NCBI GenBank assembly: GCA_030323885.1
Contig: CM059193.1
Span: forward strand, 74,127,543 to 74,191,542
DNA length: 64,000 nucleotides
Direction of reading: 5' to 3'
From: Branchipolynoe longqiensis
Lineage: Eukaryota; Annelida; Polychaeta; Phyllodocida; Polynoidae
Shown piece by piece: positions 1 through 9,667 of this stretch. The translations under genes and the position numbers were made by a program. Numbering within the stretch: position 1 is the stretch's first letter; every line of letters starts with the position of its first letter. The notes under the pieces were generated by a model that searched no databases, had not been told where the DNA came from, and saw only the letters and a list, made by a program, of their open reading frames with translations.

Positions 1-256
1 AGTGAGGAACGTTTGCCTAACGTCCGTTTAACATCATTGACGTTCGCTGAACGTGAACAGAACGTAGAGCAAACGTAAACCCTTATGTCATGTCCAAAAC
101 CTTGACGTAACTCGACGTAACACGACGTAATATGACGTAGCTCGACGTCATTCTAACGTCATTCTGACGTCATCATGACGTAACCCAACGTAATGACGAA
201 AAATGACCACGTTAGGCTCACGTTGGCTCGTTACGTTGTAGTGTGACAGGGGTATA
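1..256. mobile_element. Clan-S palindromic MITE, ACGT family (S1), cut by window edge
   Basis: The stretch is packed with ACGT tetramers in contexts such as TGACGTCA and AACGTAA and ends at about 256 in TGTAGTGTGACAGGGGTATA. It reads as the reverse complement of the left half of the 45136-45811 element, including the shared block AACGTAAACCCTTA, so it is a copy in opposite orientation whose other half lies outside the window. Part of the central hairpin remains near 88-108. No coding potential. Family assignment rests on the shared end and interior. Confidence 0.8.
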
Positions 257-506
257 AGCCAATGCACCATAACATGTGGTCTTTTATATCCTTACCAATA
301 TATTATTTAGGTATGATTTAATCAAAAAAGCACTGTCGATATTGTCATAAATCAGCTCCATCCACCAATGGCTACGCTTCTCAAAGCCATAGTGATAGCT
401 TTATTTTAACATTTTGTTCCACTAATAAATTGCGGGAAAATGATACTTTCTGTTGCAGATATACTAACCATACACAGTTGAATATCGATTAAAAACTACA
501 CTATGA

Positions 507-1260
507 CAAAGACCCTATAATACTAAGACGGCTCACTCAGCCTGTACTGTGTAATCAAAATGATCAAACCCACCACTTGGTGCACTGGCTGTTCTCATGG
601 TTAAACAGGTGCTATATTGTCCATGTTGCCGGAAACATGCATAATTCACAAACCCTGACTATGGGCTTGATATGAGCAGCACCATAGATACCGTTCGTAG
701 CGCGCGTCGCTATGTACAAAGTTAACTTCCGGTAGTAGATTCAAAGGCTTGTCCAGTCCTTACCTGGCCACCGTCGTCGACGGATCGATTGAGCGAATAA
801 GAAAATTGTGCTAATTGTTGCTCGACAATCATGCCTAAAGCATAGTAAAGTCAGAAGTGTTGTGGGGAAGTATTCGCAGGCATTGCTTGAATCAATGGAT
901 CCATCTGGTGGGTCGAGTGGTGCGAACAACAGGAGTAATGTTGTTGTTTGTACGGTGTCTTCGTCTTGACTTGGTGCGCTGGCTGTTCTCTTGGTTAAAC
1001 AGGTGCTATATTATATGTATAAATGTATATATGAATGTGAAAGATGTGTGATGATGGCGATGCTGATGATGATGTGTATTTGTTCATAGCAATTTCATAT
1101 TGATGTGTATTCATACTTACCTATCTGATGTATAATATAATTGTATGTGCTTACATGTGAAACACCAACCAGCAGCTGGGCTCCTCAAACCCACCACAAG
1201 GTGGCACTGCGAAATGTACATTACTAGGGGGTGAGCCATCTTAGTATTATAGGGTCTTTG
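507..1260. mobile_element. TIR element, AAGACCC family (R1), with internal duplication
   Basis: Terminal inverted repeats of about 30 bp start CAAAGACCCTATAATACTAA on the left and match the reverse complement of the right end. The 7-bp direct repeat ACTATGA directly abuts both ends (500-506 and 1261-1267), a likely target duplication. A segment of about 45 bp (near 575-617) recurs at 968-1011, so the interior is partly duplicated. A shorter relative lies at 9193-9488. No transposase frame; non-autonomous. Confidence 0.75.
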
Positions 1261-1325
1261 ACTATGACACAGAAAAGATTAATAATGCAAGCTTCAGCCA
1301 ACCAATTAGATACCTGAAAAGATAG

Positions 1326-1417
1326 ATGTCAATACACCTAGAAATACACCTCGAAATACGCCGAGATATACACGTAGAAATACACCTAGAAATACACCTA
1401 GAAATACAGCTAGGTGC
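1326..1417. repeat. 12-bp minisatellite
   Basis: About seven imperfect copies of a 12-bp unit close to AAATACACCTAG. Because 12 is a multiple of 3, both strands stay open and give artefactual frames with repeated IHLE or ISRC tetrapeptides. These should not be called genes. Confidence 0.8.
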
Positions 1418-1493
1418 ACAAATGATGTTTAAATGGACCAACACAAATTATAGTAAAAGCTGGATTTTGGACTGTTTGCAATCTACGAACAAT

Positions 1494-1723
1494 TCGTCAT
1501 CATCAGACTATCGGTCGCAATGCGACAAAGACTGCTTTCATTACTTGACTGCCGCTCTCCATTTAGCTCTCTTATTTCATGAAAGCTGCCTACAAAAGTG
1601 TTGAAGTGCTGCTGGCTTTTGCAAGTTACCAGCAGAGCAAATAGAGGTTTCACACTGGCAAGAACATGTCCAGACAGGCGCAAAAATATTTGTCCCTGCA
1701 TTGGCTGGTCGGGAGATGTTGGG
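1494..1723 (-). mobile_element. SINE-C copy, truncated
   Basis: Shares a long block with 19475-19860 and 24828-25272, beginning at a CATCATC run and TCGGTCGCGATGCGAC-like core. The trinucleotide run is read as the 3' tail, which puts the element on the minus strand. Middle and 5' parts are missing, and it abuts a SINE-A fragment. The LINE partner is not identified. Confidence 0.7.
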
Positions 1724-1727
1724 ACTT

Positions 1728-1975
1728 AAAAATTGATACGTGTTGCTTCATAGCCTGGCGCTCAGCATTATTAGGATATGGTTAGGACTGGTTGGCTCAG
1801 TGTCAGGATAATGTGACTGAGTGGGATATCAGGTCATGGTGCTGGCGGCCTGGTCTTCCAGTGGGGCAGCACTATAAAGTCGCCATGAGTGCGCACTGTC
1901 ACAAGTCGGTACCCGTCCTGATATGACCTTAAATGTTGCTAGGACGTAAAACAACAACAAACAACAACAACAACA
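1728..1975 (+). mobile_element. SINE-A copy, head missing
   Basis: Carries the SINE-A body (GGCGCTCAGCATTATTAGGA, GACTGAGTGGGATATCAGG, GGGGCAGCACTATAAAGTCG) and the AAAACAACAACAAAC-type tail. It lacks the tRNA-like promoter part, so it is a 5'-truncated insertion. The same body recurs some 35 times in the window as whole or partial copies. Confidence 0.9.
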
Positions 1976-2117
1976 ATGTCCTACAAATGTCAAGCTTTGT
2001 GTGGGAAATATTTGATTTTGGAGTCAGATTGGTTTCCATGCTATACTGTTATTTATTGGGTGTGAGCATCATTTAACCTACTTCAAAATGTCAGAATATG
2101 ATTATTTTCAATTATTC

Positions 2118-2610
2118 AGATGCAAAAGGATATTCACATTGAGGAAGCTTGTATATAGGACTTTGACAGCATTTTGATTGTGTGGTACTGATGTCCCAGT
2201 ATTGGCACACAACTTTTGAAAACGACCTATACGTGATATGGGTCTTAAAGATGCTGTTGGGAGTTCATTCCAAATGACACTTCCTTTGTAAATCGGAGCT
2301 CTGATTAACTTATTTGTATTAGGGTTGGGGAAGATTATTTGTACTAGGGCTAGGATGCAAATATCTTTTGATTCTTTGGACACTGTTATGAATATGTGAT
2401 ATGGGTCTTAAAGATGATGTTGGGAGTTCATTCCAAATGACACTTCCTTTGTTAATCGGAGCTCTGATTAACTTATTCGTATTAGGGCTGGGCAAGATTA
2501 TTTGTATTATGGTTAGGATGCAAATATCTTTTTGATTCTTTGCACACTGTTATGACTATGTGATATGGGTCGTAAAGATGCTGTTGGGAGCTCAATATAT
2601 GTGAACTATT
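2118..2610 (-). repeat. ~164-bp tandem repeat derived from a LINE C-terminus
   Basis: The phrase GTGATATGGGTC.TAAAGATG recurs at about 2233, 2395 and 2561, giving a period of 162-166 bp. Minus-strand translation of one unit reads RAPIYKGSVIWNELP, which matches RAPIYKGSKLWNELP near the C-terminus of the LINE at 9668-12302. A LINE 3'-end coding fragment has therefore been tandemly multiplied. No intact frame spans the array. Confidence 0.75.
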
Positions 2611-2806
2611 TAGCATTTGTTCAGTCTTATTAAAAAATATGAAATATAAATTCTCCCGTGTGTCTTGTTTGTCCGAGTGTGGGGAATTGTGTTCCCGAGA
2701 TAGTCAAAATATAAAAAAAGAGGTAACCCCCCTACCCGAGATATATGAAACAATAATTAAAATAATTAAATAATCCCCCCCCCCTCTCCCACGGTAGGAA
2801 ATATAC

Positions 2807-3183
2807 TCAAACTCAAGGCATTGTCAATGGTCGTGAGCAATCTTCATACAGAAAATACAGAAAAAGTGAAATATCTCTAAAACCACACCACCTATTAACA
2901 AATCGCTTTGTACACACATAGAAAACATCTTTACCAAAATGATTGTATTACATTTATAAGGTTAGTGTTCTTGATTTCTATTAATTTGGAATAAAACTAA
3001 TGTTTTGCACTGCACGTACCGTCAAACTCAAGCCATTGTCAATGGTGGTGAGCAATCTTCATACAGAAAATCCAGGAAAAGTGCCTGGTACACATATAGA
3101 AAACATCTTTACCAAAAACAAAAACATTATATTAAATTTATAAGGTTAGTGACTCACGACCATTGACAATGCCTTGAGTTTGA
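2807..3183. repeat. 215-bp Q-unit repeat, two units, inverted closure
   Basis: Two head-to-tail copies of a ~213-bp unit start TCAAACTCAAGGCATTGTC. The last ~30 bp flip orientation (CTCACGACCATTGACAATGC), so the block begins and ends in an inverted repeat. The same unit occurs at 39995-40205, 59825-60190 and inside 60464-61464. Confidence 0.8.
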
Positions 3184-3611
3184 GTCTATGCGGACGGCTG
3201 AACACGGCACACCGCCACACAGGCGGGCCTGACTAGTGGTCGGGTGATTGTATCACAATCAGGGCGTGTCTTCACTAACAGAATGACGCCAGGGTTCTGG
3301 TTCATGAGGACATGATCTCTGAGAGTTCTGTGGGAGCTCGCATGAGGAAAAGAATGATCACCCAATAAGCTTATGATAACACAAATAACATGAGAACCAC
3401 TCAGTCACGCACCGCGCACATGATTTCCGCTTGGTGGCGCCACGCGAATGTGGTTACCCAAATGAACAAGAGGTGGCGCCAAAGTCAATACGTCGATATT
3501 AACTGTTAACATTACAATTTTATACAAACAGCATCGTTATCAAAGGCACAACATAATATGCATCGCTTTGTTCACTATCCAATTGTTTGTTGGGGATTTA
3601 CATTCTAGCCA
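3184..3611. other. No recognisable feature
   Basis: Moderately GC-rich unique-looking DNA. Two GGTGGCGCCA-like palindromes occur near 3432 and 3470, and no open frame of note is present. Confidence 0.4.
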
Positions 3612-3653
3612 CAAATAAGGTCATATCAGGACGGGTCCTGACTTGTGAAGGTT

Positions 3654-3832
3654 TGGTGGATGTGGGAGAATGCTTACAAACAGAGAAAGAATGCATGTAG
3701 TAGTTAGCTACACAACAACTGAAAGTGATCAAAAGAAGGGGAGTCACACAACTATTACTGTCTACTGGCGAAAACAAGTCATTAGACTTAACCATTATGG
3801 GCAGCATAAATACACCCATCACAAAACAAACA
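3654..3832. repeat. Dispersed 178-bp repeat, copy 1
   Basis: Near-identical to 38046-38222 (for example GAAAGAATGCATG.AGTAGTTA and GGCGAAAACAAGTCATTAGA). In both places it lies just left of a minus-oriented SINE-A, and here a short SINE-A-like stretch (3612-3653) also precedes it. The two loci probably descend from one composite segment. Confidence 0.75.
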
Positions 3833-3856
3833 AAAAAACAAAAAAAATTGTGTGTT

Positions 3857-4733
3857 CATGGTGATGTTATAGTGCTGCCCCAATGGGAGGCCGGGCTGCT
3901 TGCCCGCCCCATGACCCAATCTTTGACTAAAGCCGTGTTCACACACACAACTTTAGGCCGAACTAGATAAGGCGAACTAGATGAGGCAAACTAGTTTTGT
4001 GTCCACACATGCAGTATTCGGGGCGGTTTAAGGCGGAAATCGATATCTGCGCATGAGCAGGTCCATACTAACCAGTGCCAGTTTCGGTTAGTCGACGTCG
4101 CCACGACAGAGTGTGGATTCGACCTAGATATGTATAGACTGAGTCGTATTGTTTTGGAACGGTCAAAACTTCTGCTGGGCAGTGAAAACCTAAAAATAAA
4201 TGATGAATAAAATATCTGTGCACAGCTAGCGGTTTCATATACCAAATTATATAATATGCGCTTTTGATCGACTGGAAAATCAACAAACTCAGGTCTCGAC
4301 TGCGCATGCGTGTGACGTGCTTAAGCCACTTCAAGTAAACCGATACCGTTCACATTAGGAAGTTGGGCCGACTTAAGCTAGTTCGGTTCATATAAGCTAC
4401 CTCGCGACGCGGTTTACATGAGGCGAACTAGTTGAGGCGAATCAGCACTAATCCGCCTCAGCGTCGCGTCCACATGGCGAATATGAGCCGAACTAGACAA
4501 GGCAAACTAGTTGAGTCGACTTAGCGCCCGTGTGTGAACACGGCTTAAGTCACATTATGCTGATATTTAGCTAACCATATCCTAGTAATGACAAGCGCCA
4601 GGCTAGGTAGTGATAAGTATCACTTCTGGAAGTGATGGAGTTTGATTCTGATTTGCCCAACCTTCCACATGTGAAGCCTGCCCTTTTACCACGTCGCAGA
4701 TATCAAAGTTAGGATCCCGGCAGCCACGGGGTA
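3857..4733 (-). mobile_element. SINE-A copy split by a MITE
   Basis: SINE-A body sequence stops at CATGACCCAATCTTTGACTAA (3910-3930) and resumes at TTAAGTCACATTATGCTGAT (4545). It continues to a degenerate tRNA-like head around 4690-4733. In uninterrupted copies these two points are adjacent (CCCACTCAGTCACATTATCC), so element 3931-4544 inserted here after the SINE. Confidence 0.85.
3931..4544. mobile_element. Clan-S MITE, CGAACTAG family (S2)
   Basis: Ends are AGCCGTGTTCACACAC and its reverse complement, flanked by CTAA and TTAA. The interior reiterates GGCGAACTAG / GGCGAAT in both orientations. A sister copy lies at 46674-47281 and shares the central segment GGAACGGTCAAAACTTCTGC. The SINE on both sides gives the empty site and supports a TTAA-like target duplication. 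Confidence 0.85.
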
Positions 4734-4741
4734 GGTTAGTT

Positions 4742-5082
4742 GATCATGGTTGGTTAGTTTATTGTTGGAATGTTGCGTCCTGGCAACATCTAAGGTCATA
4801 TAAGGGTTGATACCGACTTGTGACAAACGACACTCATAGTGACTTTATTGTGCTGCCCCACTGGGAAATTATGCCGATGGCACCATGAGCCGATATCCTG
4901 CTCAGTCACATTATCCTGACACTGAGATAACCAGTCATTGGCCTATCCTATTAATACTGGGCGCCAGGCTAGGAATCAACAAGTATCAATTTAATAAGTC
5001 ATTGATTTGCCTCGACCGGGAACCAAACTCCTGATCTCCCACATGCGGAGCCCGCGCTCTACCGATTCGGCCATTACGCCCA
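4742..5082 (-). mobile_element. SINE-A, near full length
   Basis: Runs from the tail side (TTGTTGGAATGTTGCGTCCT) to a tRNA-like head at 5030-5082. On the minus strand the head reads GGCCGAATCGGTAGAGCG followed by a B-box-like region, as in RNA polymerase III promoters. About 340 bp. Confidence 0.9.
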
Positions 5083-5173
5083 GAGCCAGATCATGGGGAA
5101 TAGGGTTGATGCCCAGTGCAGCAGTATGTACGGGAAGACATACATTAATCTAGTTGGAGATAACATGGGGCGG

Positions 5174-5645
5174 GGCGTAATCGATTAATCAACTCGCGTC
5201 ACCTGAGCCACTTTTTGGCGCATGCGCACATCCTACAGACTCGGGTCGAATAATCGAATACGCTTCTCCATGCTCGGGGTGGACAAAATGGTGGCTTAAT
5301 TCAAAACTTTACAACAAAACTGAAATAACCGATATAACTACAGCAAAATGGGATATAAAGTATTTATGATTGCATAGTTTAGTTATATTTCCATTTCATT
5401 AATCTGTGTTATTACCCAAAACAAACATGTAGAACTGGTACTGGTAGCTATTATGATGCAGGACGGTACCAGCACAATTGTGACATTATCGTTCCTAGCA
5501 AACCCCATGCAAGAGGTGGGTTACTGGGGTCGGGTCATTTTGCACACAGCACATGTTTTTGACAACTCCACTCTTGGTGTTCGATTTGAAATTCTAGCAA
5601 CTCGGGTGACCCGAATCGCCCGGGTCGTGTTAATCGATTACGCCC
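5174..5645. mobile_element. TIR element ending GGCGTAATCGATTA (H1)
   Basis: The left end GGCGTAATCGATTAATCAAC is inverted at the right end (GTTAATCGATTACGCCC). The next ~40 bp are also related in inverse (CACCTGAG and CACCCGAGT). It contains GCGCATGCGCA near 5217. A partial copy is at 39328-39545. Non-coding. Confidence 0.7.
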
Positions 5646-6011
5646 ATGATGATATCGTGGCAGATTATCATCAACCACAAGAACATGTGATGGTGACCTA
5701 ATACAAATTGAGAAAGCTGTTAAAATTATCTGCTTAACATCCTTCCATAATACCAGTTAAACATACATAGATAACATCATTGTAACACAGACAACAAATT
5801 CAACCACACATTTATTGATTACACTTTACAGTTAAGCCAAAAGAATTGTTTCTTAAAAGAAAAAAGTTGAAAAAAGCATTTGGGTAGATGTATGGTGTCG
5901 ATATGCAAATTTTCATATTTTCACTTTATCACAGAATCATATGGGTAGTATTTATTGCTAATATACTTAATACACAGAGGCAATAATAAATATTTGACTT
6001 ATTATCTCCCC
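5646..6011. other. No recognisable feature
   Basis: AT-rich sequence between two repeats. I see no family similarity and no credible coding region. Confidence 0.4.
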
Positions 6012-6082
6012 TAAACCCCATCCTGATATGACTTTGGATGTTGCTAGGACGTAAAACAACAACAAACAAATAAACAAACCTC
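6012..6082 (+). mobile_element. SINE-A 3' tail fragment
   Basis: Only the terminal CCTGATATGACTTTGGATG and GCTAGGACGTAAAACAACAA segments remain. Confidence 0.8.
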
Positions 6083-6237
6083 CCCCAAAAAAGGCAAACT
6101 CATTAACAATGTAACATGGACACAAAAAATGTGGTACGCAGTTTCTGAGAATGACCCATTTATACATGGGACGTACTGCTTCTCAAGTGCTGGTATACCC
6201 TAGATATAGGTCGTGGTCGCCAGTTATGTAGAGTCTA

Positions 6238-6738
6238 CGGCTCGAATCTGTGGTTGTGTCGGCAGGCTATAGTGAAATCAATGCAGACAAAGAGAAAGGA
6301 AGACTATAGAGTGTAAAGAAGGAGAGAGAGTCAAGCCCTCTGGTATATATGTATATGGTGACATGGGTTCATTGCAGAGTATCACCCCACTCCTTTCCCG
6401 CAATGGGAAACAATCATTATTGGCCCTACCAATATGGATCCAGCATTCCTGGTCCCCATGGCTACCAGTGGTCTGCCCACCACCACCAAGCTGTATGGGC
6501 CCATTACCCCCACCAACCTTGACCCTGAGTGTGGTAATCCTACCCAGCAGAGGGGGAGGGGGTAGGCCCTGAGTGCCCTCACACCCAGGCCTGCGAGCAC
6601 CACCATGTCTATTTACATCCCACTCAGGCACCACCAGCGCCTACATATATATACATACATGCGCTTGGTCACATACACTGATCAGTAATAGAACATTTGC
6701 ATTACCCACTATGCCGTAAATCGCGATATTTTACACAT
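6238..6738. repeat. Dispersed ~500-bp repeat D, copy 1
   Basis: Aligns along its length with 31489-32016, from CTCGAATCTGTGG to ATGCCGTA.AT.G.GATATT. Short open frames on both strands are not shared as proteins. The copy contains a short TACATATATATACATACATG tract where the second copy has a long (TA)n run. The element type is unknown. Confidence 0.8.
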
Positions 6739-6967
6739 GGGTGTGGCGTCCTGAAACCGAGGCAGCTATTAGTTTACAAACCTCTCACTTAGTATCTTAT
6801 GAATTTTTTCAAGGATATGATACTGCTAGATCTCATAATATTCCCCGATTAAAGGCAGAATGATGAAGACCAATAAAATATTGTCCGCAGTTGAAATTCC
6901 CCCTCCTTAATAAAAGAAAATGCAATGAAAAGAAATGGTGCTTTGACAATAATTGATGGAAGTCTGG

Positions 6968-7165
6968 ATATGTGTCAGGGGGCATTTCAAACAAATATGT
7001 CACTTTGCCTAGAGTGGGATTCAAACCCACATTTCTGCTATTCAGTGGTGAATTTCCTAGCCACTGGACAACCTTAGTTCCTGATGCAGCTAACTACCAC
7101 ATTCCTACCTGTAAATGTGCCACTTCCCCTGGTGAGCTGAGTGCAGCCCACTACACTCATGCCCT
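6968..7165 (-). mobile_element. SINE-B-like tRNA-derived element
   Basis: Contains the reverse complement of a tRNA-like head (GTGGGATTCAAACCCACAT is the B-box side). A conserved tail-side block GGTGAGCTGAGTGCAGCCCA matches the GACCACTACACTC-type region of the SINE-B array at 62501. Diverged copy. Confidence 0.65.
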
Positions 7166-7167
7166 GT

Positions 7168-7298
7168 ATTGTAAAGTACCAACTGTAGAAGCATTTGAGA
7201 GAAGGCTGGATAGACATTGGCGAGGACACCCACAATTATTTGACTTCAAGGCTCTGTCCACCTCCATATATGTGTGCAAAATAAATAGGGTTTTATAA
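7168..7298 (+). pseudogene. LINE reverse-transcriptase C-terminal fragment
   Basis: Plus-strand translation gives VPTVEAFERRLDRHWRGHP before a stop at 7298. I recognise this pattern (PTVxxFKxRLDxHW) from the C-terminal end of CR1-like non-LTR retrotransposon polyproteins. Only ~40 residues remain, and they are fused in frame to SINE-B sequence by accident. The exact clade cannot be named. Confidence 0.5.
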
Positions 7299-7472
7299 AA
7301 CCATAATGAGCTGGGCCTAGATTAGCCAGAAGAGCATATGTAAGCTAATCTGTAAGTAATTTGTGTGATTACGATTACACCTGAATCAGATATTGCACTT
7401 GGTTCACCAGCCATTCACACTATTCACACGTGACCTAATTAGGAGTCAGAACAAGGCTGAGTATGCATCAGG

Positions 7473-7626
7473 TGTAATATATGCGTAATAGACGTCTAGA
7501 CACGTCTGTAAGATATGCTAATGAGATGACGTCATGGAAAGTTTAGCCGGCAGTTCAGTGAGCCCTGGGCGGGAATAAACCATTCAGCATCCAGAACTCA
7601 AATTGTTCAGACATTGTACTTTCACA
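7473..7626 (+). repeat. Gypsy-type LTR, 154 bp, plus orientation
   Basis: Begins TGTAATATATGCG and ends CTTTCACA, the TG...CA ends of an LTR. It matches 8180-8333 in reverse complement over the full 154 bp with few differences. Its CA end directly abuts gag sequence of the opposite orientation. Confidence 0.75.
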
Positions 7627-8051
7627 TCTGATTTGGTGTCCTCCAACAGATCCGAACTGAATTCACTCATTTCACACATACTCACACACTTCTTCAGAGT
7701 TAACTCAGAAGTTTGCAGCAGTTTGTTACACAAATTAATGTTTTTAACGCCAGCCACCAACCGATCGTGCAACAGCGACTCCTCCACTGATCCGTATTCG
7801 CAATCCTTTACTTTGTCTCTTAGCGCTGTGATGTATGTGGCCATAGTTTCTGTAGCTTGATTATGCGAATTAAACTTGTACCTTTTTATTATCAAACTGC
7901 ACTTGCCTATACAATATGTCTGGAATGCTTCAGTGAGTGGTCCGGTCCTGTCTGGGTCAGCGAGCGCGATGGACATATTGGCGAAAACTTGTTGCGCTTC
8001 TTCGCCAGCGATGTGAAGAAAGATGCAGCATTGCACTCGTTCTGTCTTCAA
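7627..8051 (-). pseudogene. Gag fragment of a Ty3/gypsy-like LTR retrotransposon
   Basis: Minus-strand frame of about 140 gag residues, extended a little by read-through into the left LTR (stop near 7584). Recognisable gag pieces in order are FLHIAGEEAQQVF near the N-terminus, then YITALRDKVKDCEYG, SLLHDRLVAG and ELTLKKCVSMCE. These correspond to the central capsid-like region of gypsy gag proteins that usually precedes a zinc knuckle. The zinc knuckle, protease, reverse transcriptase and integrase are absent. The frame lies downstream, on the minus strand, of the LTR at 8180-8333 with the expected primer-binding spacing. It is cut by the second LTR in inverted orientation. Not functional as an element. 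Assignment to gypsy rather than another LTR group is by resemblance only. Confidence 0.65.
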
Positions 8052-8179
8052 TATGACACCTGCAGCAGTGGCGTATATGTTATATGCTATGATCCATGTT
8101 TTCCAGTTCGATCAAGCTGACCAGGCTGCCACAAACCCAGCAGTGTTTAGTGGGCGGCATTCTTCCTCATCTGACACCA

Positions 8180-8333
8180 TGTGAAAGTAAAACGTCTGAA
8201 CACTTTGACTTTTGGATACTGAATGGTTTATTCCCACCCAGGGCTCACTGAACCACCGGCTAAACTTTCCATGACGTCCTCTCATTAGCATATCTTACAG
8301 ACGTGTCTAGACGTCTATAACACATATATTACA
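8180..8333 (-). repeat. Gypsy-type LTR, 154 bp, minus orientation
   Basis: On the minus strand it begins TGTAATATATG, ends CTTTCACA and is followed at once by TGGTGTCAGATGAGG, a plausible primer-binding site of the TGGTGTCAG type. It is the 5' LTR of the gag fragment. Confidence 0.75.
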
Positions 8334-9192
8334 TTGGGTATTGCGAAACAGTGGAAATGGCTTTAATACACTGTTGTGTGCAGATGTCTATGAACTACAA
8401 CAGAAATAATAAGAGTAAAATTTGAAGATATTCACTTTTGAAACTACCATATTCATTTTTGCATACCTATTTTCTATTTATTGGGCAATATTAATGATTG
8501 GGTGGTGATCAGATTCATTTTGAGGATGAACAGAAAGTTGCTCACCCTGGTCGCCAATCTTTTTTAAAATTCAAAATTGCATAACTCTCTTAATATTTAT
8601 ATATATTTATATATATATTTTTTTTTTGGTGGTAAATATAGTTTATTCATTGAATAAAGTCTTTTGTCAGCGCCGTGGCACTGGTCTTCCAGCCATGTGA
8701 CAATACAGTTATTTTCAATATATGCAGCTAACCCAAATCAGCTGAAATAACAATATCAAACATTCAAAGACTTACATATGGTATAGTTTGACAATTCACA
8801 TACAAAAATAGCAGTTATATGTTGTACCTACACACTTGATACATACGTGTGTATTGATTAGACCTTTACATTACGGAGTGGTTAGGTGCATAGTTTTCCT
8901 TCATAGGTTTGTATGCCTACTATGTTGTGAATTGCAAAACCATCATGTTGTTGGAGTTAACATTTTGAGATGGAGTGAGTGTTAGTAGAATGGTTTGTTT
9001 ATTCTGTTAGATAGAGTGTGGCTAGCTTACAGGGTTATGCTTAAAAGGTTAATACCTCAGGTGTGTTTTTTGACTACATGAAGTAGTTTGAGTAAGCAGG
9101 TTGTTAGTAATGATGGGATAAACAATGCTTGGAGGATTGCATGTTTCAGTCATTTAGTAGTCTAGTACAGACTTTATTAGTGTCTATGTTTG
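8334..9192. other. Mostly unassigned AT-rich DNA
   Basis: No coding region. A block at about 8635-8720 (GGCACTGGTCTTCCAGCCAT) recurs inverted at 17385-17460, so part of this gap is an unnamed dispersed repeat. A T-rich tract lies at 8604-8630. Confidence 0.4.
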
Positions 9193-9488
9193 TACAAAGA
9201 CCCTATCCTACCAAGACAGCTCACTCAGCCTGTACTGTGTAATCAAAATGATCAAACCCACCACTTGGTGCGCTGGCTGTTCCCCCGGCTAAACAGATGC
9301 CATAATATATGCACAAATGTATATATGAATGTGAAAGCTGTGTGACGATGGCGACGAGGACGACAATGATGTGTGCCTGTTCATAGCAATAGCAGCTGGG
9401 TCGATCAAACCCACCACAAGGTGGCACCGCAAAATTTACATCACATGGGAGAGATAGGGAGTGAGCCGTCCCAGTACCATAGGGCCCC
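9193..9488. mobile_element. TIR element, AAGACCC family (R2)
   Basis: Shorter relative of 507-1260. The left end is CAAAGACCCTATCC, the right end is GTACCATAGGGCCCCC, and the subterminal block CCCACCACTTGGTGCGCTGG is shared. The ends have diverged, and no clear target duplication remains. Confidence 0.65.
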
Positions 9489-9667
9489 CGGTCTATAGCA
9501 ATACCACCAGACTGACACACCTTTCCGAATTTGCTGGGCAAATAATTTGTACGGTGGATAACTTGGTTTGTTGGCAGCAGGCAAAGGAGCCCGTGGGGTG
9601 GTGGGAGGGGGTAGGGTGGCCATAGGTGCTTATAATAGATAGCTAATTAAATATGGCGACCTCATCA

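Noticed and set aside
1262..1604. Open frames on both strands over 1262-1604
   Set aside because: They arise from a 12-bp tandem repeat and SINE-C sequence; no domain and no codon signal.
3425..3485. Possible CTCF-like GGTGGCGCC sites
   Set aside because: Match to the known motif is partial and there is no supporting context.
5030..5082. tRNA-like sequences with A- and B-box in many places
   Set aside because: All are attached to SINE bodies and none folds as a complete tRNA with matching acceptor arms, so no tRNA gene is called.
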